Origin: Clostridiales bacterium 1_7_47FAA
Lineage (GTDB): Bacteria; Bacillota; Clostridia; Lachnospirales; Lachnospiraceae
Length of the DNA: 64,000 nucleotides
Direction: 5' to 3'
NCBI GenBank assembly: GCA_000155435.1
Contig: DS990261.1
Location: 116,544 to 180,543 of the forward strand
Shown here: piece after piece, positions 7,285 to 15,819 of the stretch
Position numbering within the stretch: the stretch's first letter is position 1
Layout of the letters: each line of letters opens with the position of its first letter
Notes under the pieces: generated by a model
What the model was told of the DNA's origin: nothing
Database searches by the model: none
Seen by the model: only the letters and a program-made list of their open reading frames with translations
Program-made: the position numbers and the translations under genes

Positions 7285-9309
7285 ATGCTTTTGATGAACC
7301 GGACACTGTTTAAACTGGCAAAGGGACTGTGGGGATGGATGGCGGCAATCGCCGGACTTAAAATGGTAACTTTAATCGGGGCAGCCGCGTTTGCCAGAAC
7401 GATTTCAGGATTCCTGGGCAATATTGCCTCACCGTCCCTGACGGTTAAGGATGCGGGCGCTGCCATCCTTTCCGCGCTGGCGGCGGCATTTCTCATGCTC
7501 TGTTCCGAGCTTCTCCGGGGGGAGGCGGAATACCGCTGCACGGCCAAGGCCAGGACCGCGTTAAGGGCCAGGATATTTTCCAAGGTCCTGGAACTGGATG
7601 CTGGAAACATCGAGAAAATCGGACCTGTTTCGGCCATCACCTCATCGGTTGACGGTGTGGAATCCATGCAGACATATTACAGCCAGTATCTTCCGGGACT
7701 GATGTATTGCATGTGCGCCCCGGTTTATCTGTTCTTCCAGCTTAAAGGGGCGTCCCTTACGGTGGCGGTGCTGCTGTTTGCCATTGCATTTGTCCTGCTG
7801 CCGTTGAATAACGTGTTCCGTTCCAGGATTGAGCTGCTAAAGACGGAGTACTGGAACGCATTGGAGGACCTGACCGGATATTACCTGGAAAGTGTCCAGG
7901 GGCTTGTGACCCTTAAACTGTTTGAACGGGACGCGGACAGGACCGCCGTGCTGACCGGAAAGGCAGATGCGTTTAACCGGAAAATCATGGATGTGATGAA
8001 GGTCAATTTCCTATCCTTTTTGATGACGGACGGCATGATATACGGAGCCGTCCTTGCGGCCACGGGTATCATCTGCGGGGGACTGGTACGGGGAAATGTC
8101 TCATTCAGCGCAGCCCTCATGGTGCTGCTTTTGTCCTATAGCTTCTTTGACTCCGTGCGCCAGCTTATGGGAGCCACCCACACGGCGCTGGCAGGGGTTT
8201 CGGCAGCGGAGAAGGTATCGGACCTGCTGGATATGGATACTTCAAGGCCCTACCAGCCGGATTTCCCAAAGGAAGAGGAAGGCTATATGGGAATACGGAT
8301 GGAACATGTCTCACACACTTATACGGGCAGGAACATTGCGCTTAAGGATGTGTCGCTGACAATCCAGCGGGGGAAGGTGACTGCCCTGGCAGGGCTTTCC
8401 GGCTGCGGTAAAAGCACGGTGGCAGGGCTGCTCATGCGTTTCTTTGACCCGGCGGGCGGAAGGATTGTGCTGGAGGGCAGGGACTATATCAGTTTCACGC
8501 CGGAGGAACTGCGGAAGCATATCATCATGGTCCCGCAGTCCGTCAGCATTTTTGCGGGAACCATTGCCGACAACCTGAGGATGGCAAAGGAAAATGCCTC
8601 CGATGAAGAGTTACTTGAGGCGCTGGACCAGGTCCGCCTGAAGGACTGGGTCCTGGAACAGCCGGATGGCCTTCTTACGGATGTGGGCGATGGCGGCGGC
8701 AAACTGTCCGGCGGGCAGAGGCAGAAGATTGGGATTGCCAGGGCGCTGCTTTGCCAGGCGGAATATATCATCTTTGATGAGGCAACTTCCAGCGTGGATG
8801 TGGAGAGCGAACAGGAGATATGGAACTGTATTGACAGGCTGGCCCTTACAAGGACCCTGATCATCATTTCCCACCGTCTGTCCACCATCCGGAACGCTGA
8901 CTGTATCTATGTCCTGGACGGAGGGGAAATCTCTGAGAGCGGGCGCCATGACGGGCTGATGCGGCGGCATGGCCTGTATCACAGGCTGGTGACGGAGCAG
9001 GAGCAGCTGGAAGGGCAGACACATCTGGAAGGACAGACCCGGTTGGAAGGGCAGGAGCAGCTGGAAATGCAGGTTCGGCTGGAAGGGCAGACACAGATGG
9101 AAGGGCAGACACAGATGGAAGGGCAGGCCCGGTTGGAAGGGCAGGCACAGCTGGAAGGACAGACCCGGTTGGAAGGGCAGGAGCAGCTGGAAATGCAGGT
9201 TCGGCTGGAAGGGCAGACCCGGTTGGAAGGGCAGGTACATCTGGAAGGACAGACCCGGCTGGAAGGGCAGACACAGCTGAAAGAACAGGCAGAAAGGGGG
9301 CCGCAATGA
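7285..9309 (+). CDS. CydD-like ABC exporter (permease-ATPase) with hexapeptide-repeat tail
   Basis: A 674-residue half-transporter. Residues about 1-310 hold the six-helix membrane domain, with the CydD-like signature GVESMQTYYSQYLPGL around residue 125. The ATPase domain has Walker A GLSGCGKST, signature LSGGQRQK, Walker B YIIFDEA and an H-loop SHR. It resembles the thiol-exporting CydDC class, but the exported compound is unknown. After the normal ATPase end the protein continues with 16 copies of a six-residue unit (pattern Q-x-x-L-E-G, residues about 572-667), which is not part of the family. The stop overlaps the next start (ATGA), coupling it to its partner. Confidence 0.9.
   Translation: MLLMNRTLFKLAKGLWGWMAAIAGLKMVTLIGAAAFARTISGFLGNIASPSLTVKDAGAAILSALAAAFLMLCSELLRGEAEYRCTAKARTALRARIFSKVLELDAGNIEKIGPVSAITSSVDGVESMQTYYSQYLPGLMYCMCAPVYLFFQLKGASLTVAVLLFAIAFVLLPLNNVFRSRIELLKTEYWNALEDLTGYYLESVQGLVTLKLFERDADRTAVLTGKADAFNRKIMDVMKVNFLSFLMTDGMIYGAVLAATGIICGGLVRGNVSFSAALMVLLLSYSFFDSVRQLMGATHTALAGVSAAEKVSDLLDMDTSRPYQPDFPKEEEGYMGIRMEHVSHTYTGRNIALKDVSLTIQRGKVTALAGLSGCGKSTVAGLLMRFFDPAGGRIVLEGRDYISFTPEELRKHIIMVPQSVSIFAGTIADNLRMAKENASDEELLEALDQVRLKDWVLEQPDGLLTDVGDGGGKLSGGQRQKIGIARALLCQAEYIIFDEATSSVDVESEQEIWNCIDRLALTRTLIIISHRLSTIRNADCIYVLDGGEISESGRHDGLMRRHGLYHRLVTEQEQLEGQTHLEGQTRLEGQEQLEMQVRLEGQTQMEGQTQMEGQARLEGQAQLEGQTRLEGQEQLEMQVRLEGQTRLEGQVHLEGQTRLEGQTQLKEQAERGPQ
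8998..9285 (+). repeat. 18-bp coding tandem repeat (16 units) in the ABC exporter gene
   Basis: Sixteen in-frame 18-bp units encode Q-x-x-L-E-G hexapeptides. Higher-order copies are visible: the three-unit block encoding QTRLEG-QEQLEM-QVRLEG occurs twice with almost identical DNA (near 9033-9090 and 9161-9220). This implies recent expansion by slippage or unequal crossing-over. The repeat leaves all three antisense frames open, which explains the spurious minus-strand ORFs here. Confidence 0.95.
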
Positions 9310-11015
9310 TGAAGCGTAAATTTCAATATTCAATCCGCGATATGACCATCCGGCTGTTAAAGATTGCGGCTCCGGTCAAAGCGCCTCTTGCGGCGGCAGC
9401 CGTTGCAAGTATTGTGGGAAATCTTTCCCATATGGGACTTATGGGTTTTGGCGCCCTTTGGATCCTTGCCTGCGCGGGCAGGCTGGCCTGGGGCAGTCCT
9501 GTGCTGTTTGGGACATTGACGGCAGTCTGTACCATCCTGATAGTAGCCTGCCGTTACATGGAGGGCGTGGCCTCCCATGCAGGGGCATACCAGCTTCTGG
9601 CAGACATGCGGATCCATCTGTTTAAGACCATACGCAAACTGGCTCCTGCCTGTCTGATGGACAGGAAGAAGGGGGATATCCTCAATGTGGCTGTGTCGGA
9701 CATTGAGACAATCGAGTATTTTTTCGCCCATACCATCGGGCCTATGTTCACGGTAATCATCCTTCCGTGCACGACCCTTGGGCTGGCGCTGTACATCAAT
9801 CCGCTGTTTGCGGCAGCGCTGCTGCCCGTGTATGTGATAATCAGTGTCCTGCTGCCCCTGCTTGCCATGAAGGCGGGAAGGCCGGTGGGCATGCGGTACA
9901 GGACAAGGCTCGGGGAGATAAAATCCCTTGTGCTGGAAAGCGTATATGGGATTAAGGATATCCAGATATTTGGTTTTGGGGATAAACAGCTGGCCCGGGT
10001 GATGGAACAGAACAGGAAGGTGAACCGGGCAGCCCACGGGCTGACCATGCATAAGCAGGCAGTGTCCTCGGCGCCCACCTTTTTCGTGTACCTGGTCAGG
10101 ATACTGATTCTTCTGGTGGCCTCCGTCCTTGCTGCCAACGGCGCCTCCAATCCCGTTGGGACGGTAGTGATATCCTTTGTGGCGGTTGCCTCCTTTTCAT
10201 CTACATTTTCGCTGACCATGGTCATATCCAGCCTGCTGGAAGCCTTTGCGGCAGCGGAACGGCTGTTCATCATCGAGGATACGCGGCCGGAGATTGTGGA
10301 AACAGTACATCCTAAAACCGTTGGAACCATAAGGAGCATTGAATTTAAAAATGTTTCCTTTGGCTATTCACAGGAGAGGGGAAAAATCCTGGATGGATTT
10401 AACCTTAAGATTGAGGAGGGGGATAAGGTTGGAATCGTGGGTGAAAGCGGTATCGGCAAATCCACGGTGCTGCGCCTCCTGCTGCGGTTCTGGAATCCGT
10501 CAGGAGGTTCCATCCGGATTAACGGTATTCCCATTGACCAGATTTCACTGGAGGAACTGCACCGCAGGATAGCGGTATTGGAACAGGATACCTTCCTTTT
10601 CAACGGTACCATTGCGGACAATATTGCCCTGGGAAAGCCGGAGGCGTCCATGGATGAAATCATGACAGCCGCAAAACGCGCGGGGCTGCATGAGTTTGTC
10701 CTGACATTGCCGGAGGGATACGCAACGGAGATGGGCACCATGGGCAGCCGCCTTTCCGGAGGGGAGCGGCAGCGGGTGGGCATTGCCCGGGTCATGCTGG
10801 CGGATCCTGACGTGGTGGTGATGGATGAACCCACCAGCAGCCTGGATATCCTGCACGAAAAAGAATTGTTAAAGACCCTGGAGGAAGAATATTCCCATAA
10901 AACCCTGCTGATCATATCCCATCGGATGTCCACCCTGACCGGATGCAGCAGGATCATACGCCTGGAACATGGGAAAGGGACCGGGGAACCGGGAAACGAA
11001 AACATGTTTGACTAA
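9306..11015 (+). CDS. CydC-like ABC exporter (permease-ATPase), partner subunit
   Basis: A 569-residue half-transporter. A membrane domain (about residues 20-320) is followed by an ATPase domain with Walker A GESGIGKST, signature LSGGERQR, Walker B VVVMDEP and H-loop SHR. The ATG overlaps the stop of the preceding CydD-like gene by 4 bp, and the two surely form a heterodimer. Unlike its partner it has a normal short C-terminus. By similarity to CydDC it may export a thiol or small redox compound. No cytochrome bd genes are nearby, so a drug or peptide substrate is equally possible. Confidence 0.9.
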   Translation: MMKRKFQYSIRDMTIRLLKIAAPVKAPLAAAAVASIVGNLSHMGLMGFGALWILACAGRLAWGSPVLFGTLTAVCTILIVACRYMEGVASHAGAYQLLADMRIHLFKTIRKLAPACLMDRKKGDILNVAVSDIETIEYFFAHTIGPMFTVIILPCTTLGLALYINPLFAAALLPVYVIISVLLPLLAMKAGRPVGMRYRTRLGEIKSLVLESVYGIKDIQIFGFGDKQLARVMEQNRKVNRAAHGLTMHKQAVSSAPTFFVYLVRILILLVASVLAANGASNPVGTVVISFVAVASFSSTFSLTMVISSLLEAFAAAERLFIIEDTRPEIVETVHPKTVGTIRSIEFKNVSFGYSQERGKILDGFNLKIEEGDKVGIVGESGIGKSTVLRLLLRFWNPSGGSIRINGIPIDQISLEELHRRIAVLEQDTFLFNGTIADNIALGKPEASMDEIMTAAKRAGLHEFVLTLPEGYATEMGTMGSRLSGGERQRVGIARVMLADPDVVVMDEPTSSLDILHEKELLKTLEEEYSHKTLLIISHRMSTLTGCSRIIRLEHGKGTGEPGNENMFD

Positions 11016-11068
11016 TCTGCAATTAATTGGTATGATTTTATTAAAATTTTATAAATTGGAGGTTAGAT

Positions 11069-12481
11069 ATGGGATATTTGATTTGTATCCTGCTCTACAT
11101 TGCCGGAATTATCATCTACGGCATTGTGATGGGCAAGAAAAAGGTTAAGACATCTGACGATTTCGTGGTTGCGGGACGTCAGCTGCCATTTATGATCCTG
11201 ATAGGAACCCTGCTTGCAAGCTGGTGCGGAGGCGGCGGCATCACCGGAAGCGCCAGCGTGGTGTATCTGTATGGTCCGGTTGTGGGAACCCTGCATTTTG
11301 CCGGAGCGCCCATCGGTATGCTGCTCCTGTACTTCATATCCAGCAAGGTGCGCAGCAGCACGAAGATTACGGTGCCTGAGGTATTTGCGGCACGCTACGG
11401 CGACGGGGCAAGCATCATTGCCGTAATCTGCATCATGCTGGCTTATGTGGGCCTGTGCGCAACGCAGATTAAAGCTGCCGGCAATATCATCAGCCTGATT
11501 ACGGGAATGGATGCAAATCTGGCGACCGTGCTGTCAGCGGTCGGTATCCTGCTTCTGACTGTTTCCGGCGGAATGATTTCCGTGGCTTATACGGATGCTG
11601 TCAGCGCGCTGCTGATGGTAGGCGGCTTCCTCCTTGCCATCCCGCTGCTGATCGGCAGGGCGGGCGGATGGTCTGAGGCCATGGCTGCCATCCCTGCAGA
11701 GAGGCTGACAGGAACCGGCGGACTGGGCGTGATTGCGATTCTTGGCTATATGATTCCAACCATTTCCCTGCTGCTGGGCGACCAGAACATGATGCAGCGT
11801 TTTGCATCTGCCAAGAGCGCGGAGGAGGCAAAGAAGTCGAATCTTGGATTGTTTGCAGCCGAAATCACGGTCTGTGTGCTGATTATCCTTATGTGTACCA
11901 TAGGAATTGCCCTGTTCCCAAGCCTGGACGTGCCGTCCAACATTATTTTCTCACTTGCGGTTAATTATCTGCCATTTGTGCTGGGCGCAATTGTGCTGGT
12001 GGCCTGCGTGGCATTCATCGTTACCACGGCGGATTCCTATCTGCTGAGCGCTGCCACCAATGTTACATATGATGTATGGGGCAAATATCTGAACAAGAAT
12101 GCGGATGATAAGCAGAAAATCCACTTTATGCGTATCACCATCCTGGTCCTCACGGTCCTGGCGGTTGTGCTGACCCTGTTCTTCCCCACCATCCTGAGCC
12201 TGCAGATGACAGCTTATACCATGTACGGTGCAGCCATCACCCCGGCCCTGCTGTTTGCCCTGTTCTCCAAGAAGGTGACAAAGGCTGGCGGTATCGCGGG
12301 AATCCTGACCGGCGGTGTGGTGACCGTTGTATGGACCATGGTGCTTAACAGCCCATACGGAATCGCCAGCGCCATTGTGGCTGTTCCGGCGGCAGTGGTT
12401 GTAATCCTGTTAGTCAGCGCGCTGACCGGATTCAAGGGGGAAGAGACTTATAGGCGTCTGTATGAGAACAGCAAATCATAA
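11069..12481 (+). CDS. Sodium:solute symporter family (SSSF) transporter
   Basis: A 470-residue integral membrane protein with about 13 hydrophobic segments. It has the SSSF-type features of an early GRQLPFMILIGT segment with a glycine-rich loop (WCGGGGITGSAS), and the later TTADSYLLSAATNV segment that helps bind sodium. It should import an organic solute, such as an amino acid, peptide breakdown product or carboxylate, with Na+. It starts at the ATG at 11069 behind TTGGAGG. It is followed 66 bp later by an M29 aminopeptidase gene in the same direction, so peptide or amino-acid scavenging is a reasonable context-based guess. Confidence 0.88.
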   Translation: MGYLICILLYIAGIIIYGIVMGKKKVKTSDDFVVAGRQLPFMILIGTLLASWCGGGGITGSASVVYLYGPVVGTLHFAGAPIGMLLLYFISSKVRSSTKITVPEVFAARYGDGASIIAVICIMLAYVGLCATQIKAAGNIISLITGMDANLATVLSAVGILLLTVSGGMISVAYTDAVSALLMVGGFLLAIPLLIGRAGGWSEAMAAIPAERLTGTGGLGVIAILGYMIPTISLLLGDQNMMQRFASAKSAEEAKKSNLGLFAAEITVCVLIILMCTIGIALFPSLDVPSNIIFSLAVNYLPFVLGAIVLVACVAFIVTTADSYLLSAATNVTYDVWGKYLNKNADDKQKIHFMRITILVLTVLAVVLTLFFPTILSLQMTAYTMYGAAITPALLFALFSKKVTKAGGIAGILTGGVVTVVWTMVLNSPYGIASAIVAVPAAVVVILLVSALTGFKGEETYRRLYENSKS

Positions 12482-12547
12482 TGAGCTCCTGTGTCAGGAC
12501 GTCGTGCTGCACGCCCTGGGACATGGAAAGAAAGGAATCAATTTAAT

Positions 12548-13663
12548 ATGGAAGATCCACGTATTCGGAAATTTGCCAAGTTTTTAATTAACCATGCAGT
12601 GTATCTTCAGAAGGATGAGAAAATCCTTCTGGAGCTGCACGGAAAGCAGACCGGTCTTTTGAAGGCACTGGTGGAGGAGGCCTATCTGGCCGGAGGAAAG
12701 CCTTTTGTGCACATATTTGACTATGAGGTGGAAGGCGCACTGATTGAGGGAAGCAGCGAGGAGCACATGGCCGAGATTGCATCCTATGAGCTGGAACGGA
12801 TGAAGGATATGGACGCCTATATCGACATACGGGCCACGGATAACATCAGTGTGTGGAACCGTGTTTCAGATGAGAAAAATGGATATTACCGCAAGCATTA
12901 CTGGGGCCCCATCCATCTGGCGGAGCGCTGCAACCACACCAAGTGGTCCGTGCTGCGCTATCCCAATGACGCCATGGCCCAGCTGGCCGGCATGAGTACT
13001 GAGGAATATGAGGATTTCTACTTTGCAGCCTGCCTGGTGGATTATGATAAGATGGGCAGGGCCATGGAGAAGCTGGAAGCGCTGATGGACCGCACGGACA
13101 AGGTGCACATCGTGGGGCCTGGGACCGATATTACCTTTTCCATCAAGGGAATCCCATGTTACGGCATGCATGGCAATAAGAATATACCGGACGGCGAGGT
13201 TTATACGGCGCCGGTTAAGGATTCGGTCAACGGAGTGATTACATACAATACCCCGGCGCCATATGACGGCTTTGTATATCAGAATGTGAAGCTGGTGTTT
13301 AAGGACGGTAAGATTGTGGAATGCAGTTCCAATAATACGGACCGCATGAACAGGATATTTGATATTGACGAGGGCGCCCGCTATGTGGGAGAGTTCGCCT
13401 TTGGCGTGAACCCGCAGATCCACAGGGCAATCGGCGACATCCTCTTTGATGAGAAGATTGCCGGAAGTTTCCACCTGACCCCGGGCAATGCCTATGACAA
13501 CACGGATAACGGCAACCACTCCGCGGTGCACTGGGATTTGATCTGTATCCAGACGCCGGAGTACGGCGGCGGGGAAATCTGGTTTGACGATGTGCTGATC
13601 CGTAAGGACGGGATATTTGTGCTGGATGAGCTGAAGTGCCTGAATCCGGAGAATTTGATTTGA
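12548..13663 (+). CDS. M29-family metallo-aminopeptidase
   Basis: A 371-residue aminopeptidase of the thermophilic-aminopeptidase (M29, AmpS) family. Recognisable segments are the N-terminal helix region RIRKFAKFLINHAVYLQKDEKILLE, shown here only by its first and last residues RIRK and LLE, then HIVGPGTDITFSIKG, YVGEFAFGVNP and the metal-site region DNGNHSAVHWD near the C-terminus. It releases N-terminal residues from peptides in the cytosol using two bound metals. The ATG at 12548 fits the family N-terminus and follows AAAGGAA. The longer frame from 12491 adds a non-homologous basic stretch. Probably co-transcribed with the upstream symporter. Confidence 0.88.
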   Translation: MEDPRIRKFAKFLINHAVYLQKDEKILLELHGKQTGLLKALVEEAYLAGGKPFVHIFDYEVEGALIEGSSEEHMAEIASYELERMKDMDAYIDIRATDNISVWNRVSDEKNGYYRKHYWGPIHLAERCNHTKWSVLRYPNDAMAQLAGMSTEEYEDFYFAACLVDYDKMGRAMEKLEALMDRTDKVHIVGPGTDITFSIKGIPCYGMHGNKNIPDGEVYTAPVKDSVNGVITYNTPAPYDGFVYQNVKLVFKDGKIVECSSNNTDRMNRIFDIDEGARYVGEFAFGVNPQIHRAIGDILFDEKIAGSFHLTPGNAYDNTDNGNHSAVHWDLICIQTPEYGGGEIWFDDVLIRKDGIFVLDELKCLNPENLI

Positions 13664-13699
13664 ATTTAGGATTGTAATGGGGCGGGGGTGTTTCCGTCC

Positions 13700-13997
13700 G
13701 TGAGTGGAATGGGGCCGGGAAAACCGGGGGCCGGGACGGACCGTTCCGTTCTGGTTCCTGGTTTCCGCGGTGGGCCGGACTAAGGGGCCGGTATGCAAAA
13801 ACAGAAGGTTCGCTGCCAATTACGGCGCAGGCTTGATGCCTGCCCCTCCATGGGCAGCCGGATTTGGGCGTGGAGCGCTCCAAATCCGCCTTCTGTTTTT
13901 GCATACCGCCCCCTAAGTCCGGCCGAACCGCTCCAAATGTCACCAGAACGGAACGGTCCGTCCCGGCCCCCGGTCTCCCCGGCCCCATTCCACTCAC
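13700..13997. repeat. Large imperfect inverted repeat (~298 bp), MITE-like or giant hairpin
   Basis: The ends are exact reverse complements (GTGAGTGGAATGGGGCCGGG on each strand). The arms continue to match through a 33-bp block and a 20-bp block ending CAAAAACAGAAGG, with a diverged segment between. Total arm length is about 110 nt, around an ~80-nt centre that contains a small hairpin (GGATTTGG/CCAAATCC). It lies in the gap after the aminopeptidase gene. No transposase or clear target duplication was seen. It could be a non-autonomous element or a strong RNA hairpin. Confidence 0.85.
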
Positions 13998-14065
13998 CCG
14001 CTGCGGTATTGCTTCTGCTGCCTCATTACAAATGTGGATTGGATAGTATGAGTGCGGGAAGGGAT

Positions 14066-14109
14066 GTCTGGCATACCATGGTTTGTATGATGGTATGCCG
14101 GGCTTTTTT
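14066..14109 (+). terminator. Rho-independent terminator downstream of the symporter/aminopeptidase operon
   Basis: GGCATACCAT (14070-14079) pairs perfectly with ATGGTATGCC (14090-14099) over a 10-nt loop, followed by GGGCTTTTTTG. It is oriented with the upstream operon and lies about 400 bp after its last stop, beyond the large inverted repeat. Confidence 0.75.
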
Positions 14110-14228
14110 GTTGTCTGGTTTTATTTTGGGACGGTTTTGTGAATGGGGAGGGTGTGTGGTCGGGGGTGATATGGGATTTTTCTGTGTTTTTTGGGGCAAT
14201 GGGGATAGGGGGGGGCTGGCTTTTGGGG

Positions 14229-15527
14229 TCAGCCTTTTTCCATCATGATTTCCAGTATTGTCCGGTCCGTTTCTACCATTCCGGGGTTACTGACGCGTCC
14301 CATGTTTTGGATGGCTTCTTCCGGCGTACAGGCGCAGATTCCGTCCGTGGGTTGGAGGACTGTGCCTTCCATGGCGAGGCAGGCGCTCATGAGGGCTGCG
14401 CTGCTGGCAGTGGCCAGCTTCAGGGCGCAGCCGATTTTTCCGCCGTCGCATATCATTCCGGTCAGGTTGCCGCTCATGTTGATGATTGCATTGCCCATCT
14501 GCTGGTGGCTGCCGCCCATGAGCCATACCATGGCGGCGGAAGCAGCGGAGGCGGCGGATACGCCGCAGCCGCAGGTGGCGGATAGTTTCCCGGTGAATTC
14601 CTTGATGTAGACATTGAGGGAGTGGGAGATGGCCAGGGCCTTGACCAGCTGTTCCTGGGATGCGCCCAGATAGTCTGCTGTCTCCAGCACGGGAAGGATG
14701 GTGGTCAGGCCATGGTTGCCGCTGCCCGCACTGCTCATGACCGCATAGGGACAGCCGCACATCCTTCCTTCGGCGCTGCTTGCCATCACGGTCATGATTC
14801 GGGTCATCAGGCTGTTGCCCATGATATCGGTGGTGCTGTATTTTTTCAGTCCGGATGCAATGCCTATGCCAAGTTCGTGTTCCAGGCCATATTCTGCCAT
14901 CCGGCTGTTCATGTCGGCGCCTTCCTTCATGAACGCCAGTTCCTCCTGTCTGCATTCTTCTATCAGGGATACGATGGCGGATATGGACATCCGGGTCAGC
15001 TTCTTATGAAGCTGCGTCTGGCCGGACAGGGAGTATTCTTTCTGGTCCAGGATTTCCGGGGTGTTTTGCGGAAGCATTTCCCGGGAAGTATATACAATAT
15101 TGGAATGGGTATTGCGGATGGTGCTGGTTCCTCTGCCTGTGGTGGTGGTGACCACGGCATGGGCATAAAGCTGTGCTTCGTTGGATTTTATCTCAATGCT
15201 GACCTGATTGTCCTCCACCAGCCGGATGGAACGGCTGCTGACGGCGGGAGTCAGGTTTTCTAAAAGCTGCAGTCCCTTTTCCGGGTTGGACAGATAAGCG
15301 CCCAGGGTAGCCGCATACTTGAGGCCTACCCGGTCAAATCCCGGTATGCCCACGGACATCCCGTTTTTATAGATACCTGGATTCATTTCCACGTGGATGG
15401 AACGGATATCGCCGCCCACTGCTTTGGCTGCACTGGCGGCTGCCAGGGCAACGCATACTGGTTCCGTGCATCCCAGGGCCGGAACTACCTCCTGTTTTAA
15501 TAAAGTAATCAGTTCTTCACGATTCAT
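14229..15527 (-). CDS. L-cysteine desulfidase / UPF0597 (serine-dehydratase-alpha-like) family enzyme
   Basis: A 432-residue member of the UPF0597 family, which includes CyuA/YhaM and archaeal L-cysteine desulfidase. The N-terminus has [16 protein letters not shown]. Later cysteine-containing segments [33 protein letters not shown] and [16 protein letters not shown] are positions expected to hold a [4Fe-4S] cluster and bind substrate. The family converts L-cysteine to pyruvate, sulfide and ammonia. The ATG at 15527 follows AGGAGGAGA. A sigma-54-type promoter at 15669-15684 points at this gene, and the sigma-54 activator gene is transcribed divergently, so it is almost certainly a target of that regulator. 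Confidence 0.85.
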   Translation of the reverse strand: MNREELITLLKQEVVPALGCTEPVCVALAAASAAKAVGGDIRSIHVEMNPGIYKNGMSVGIPGFDRVGLKYAATLGAYLSNPEKGLQLLENLTPAVSSRSIRLVEDNQVSIEIKSNEAQLYAHAVVTTTTGRGTSTIRNTHSNIVYTSREMLPQNTPEILDQKEYSLSGQTQLHKKLTRMSISAIVSLIEECRQEELAFMKEGADMNSRMAEYGLEHELGIGIASGLKKYSTTDIMGNSLMTRIMTVMASSAEGRMCGCPYAVMSSAGSGNHGLTTILPVLETADYLGASQEQLVKALAISHSLNVYIKEFTGKLSATCGCGVSAASAASAAMVWLMGGSHQQMGNAIINMSGNLTGMICDGGKIGCALKLATASSAALMSACLAMEGTVLQPTDGICACTPEEAIQNMGRVSNPGMVETDRTILEIMMEKG

Positions 15528-15568
15528 CTAAGTCTCCTCCTGCTGTTATCTGTGATTAGGTCCGTGCT

Positions 15569-15597
15569 GCGTGGTTCATGCGACGTGGTCCATGCGG
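15569..15597. repeat. Tandem 14-bp repeat in the cysteine-desulfidase leader
   Basis: CGTGGTTCATGCGA is followed directly by CGTGGTCCATGCGG. It would lie in the 5' leader transcribed from the sigma-54 promoter. No function can be assigned. Confidence 0.5.
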
Positions 15598-15668
15598 CGC
15601 AGTACCGGACATTCAGACATTTACCAGACATCCGTTTTGTGATATGGATATCTTCAATAAATATTACA

Positions 15669-15684
15669 AGCAAGAAACGTGCCG
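15669..15684 (-). promoter_or_regulatory. Sigma-54 promoter of the cysteine-desulfidase gene
   Basis: Read on the minus strand: CGGCAC-GTTTC-TTGCT. This matches the sigma-54 consensus TGGCAC-N5-TTGCW with one mismatch and exact spacing. It faces the desulfidase gene, leaving a leader of about 130 nt. The gene next door encodes a sigma-54 activator. Confidence 0.8.
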
Positions 15685-15699
15685 AATGCTATATGGGAT

Positions 15700-15809
15700 G
15701 ATTGTAATGGATTTGAATGCATTTTGGGCGGCTTTTTTGGGGAATTATCCGATTTATGGTTGAAATTATGGATTTATTGGAGATATAATGGTTTTAATGG
15801 TTAAAGTGG
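15700..15809. promoter_or_regulatory. Phased ~10-bp repeat array upstream of the minus-strand sigma-54 promoter
   Basis: Between the activator start (15820) and the sigma-54 promoter, a GGTT/GGAT-like core recurs at about 15709, 15719, 15730, 15739, 15758, 15770, 15779, 15790, 15799 and 15808. That is close to one per DNA turn. On the minus strand the units read CCAWWWWNAA-like, the same pattern and orientation relative to the promoter as the array at 18005-18146. Likely an enhancer (activator-binding) array; some units may also affect the activator's own promoter. Confidence 0.6.
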
Positions 15810-15819
15810 AGGGGAATAT

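Noticed and set aside
8611..9333. Minus-strand repetitive ORFs (PFQPGL- and SALPAGSA-type)
   Set aside because: They are the reverse frames of the 18-bp repeat in the ABC gene; absence of stops follows from the repeat.
12866..13819. Long minus-strand ORF opposite the aminopeptidase gene
   Set aside because: Antisense shadow of a well-supported M29 gene.
13299..14248. Several ORFs across the 13.7-14.2 kb gap on both strands
   Set aside because: They cover the inverted repeat and adjacent non-coding DNA; the same peptide (MGPGRPGAGTDRSV-like) appears from both arms because of symmetry. No RBS or family.
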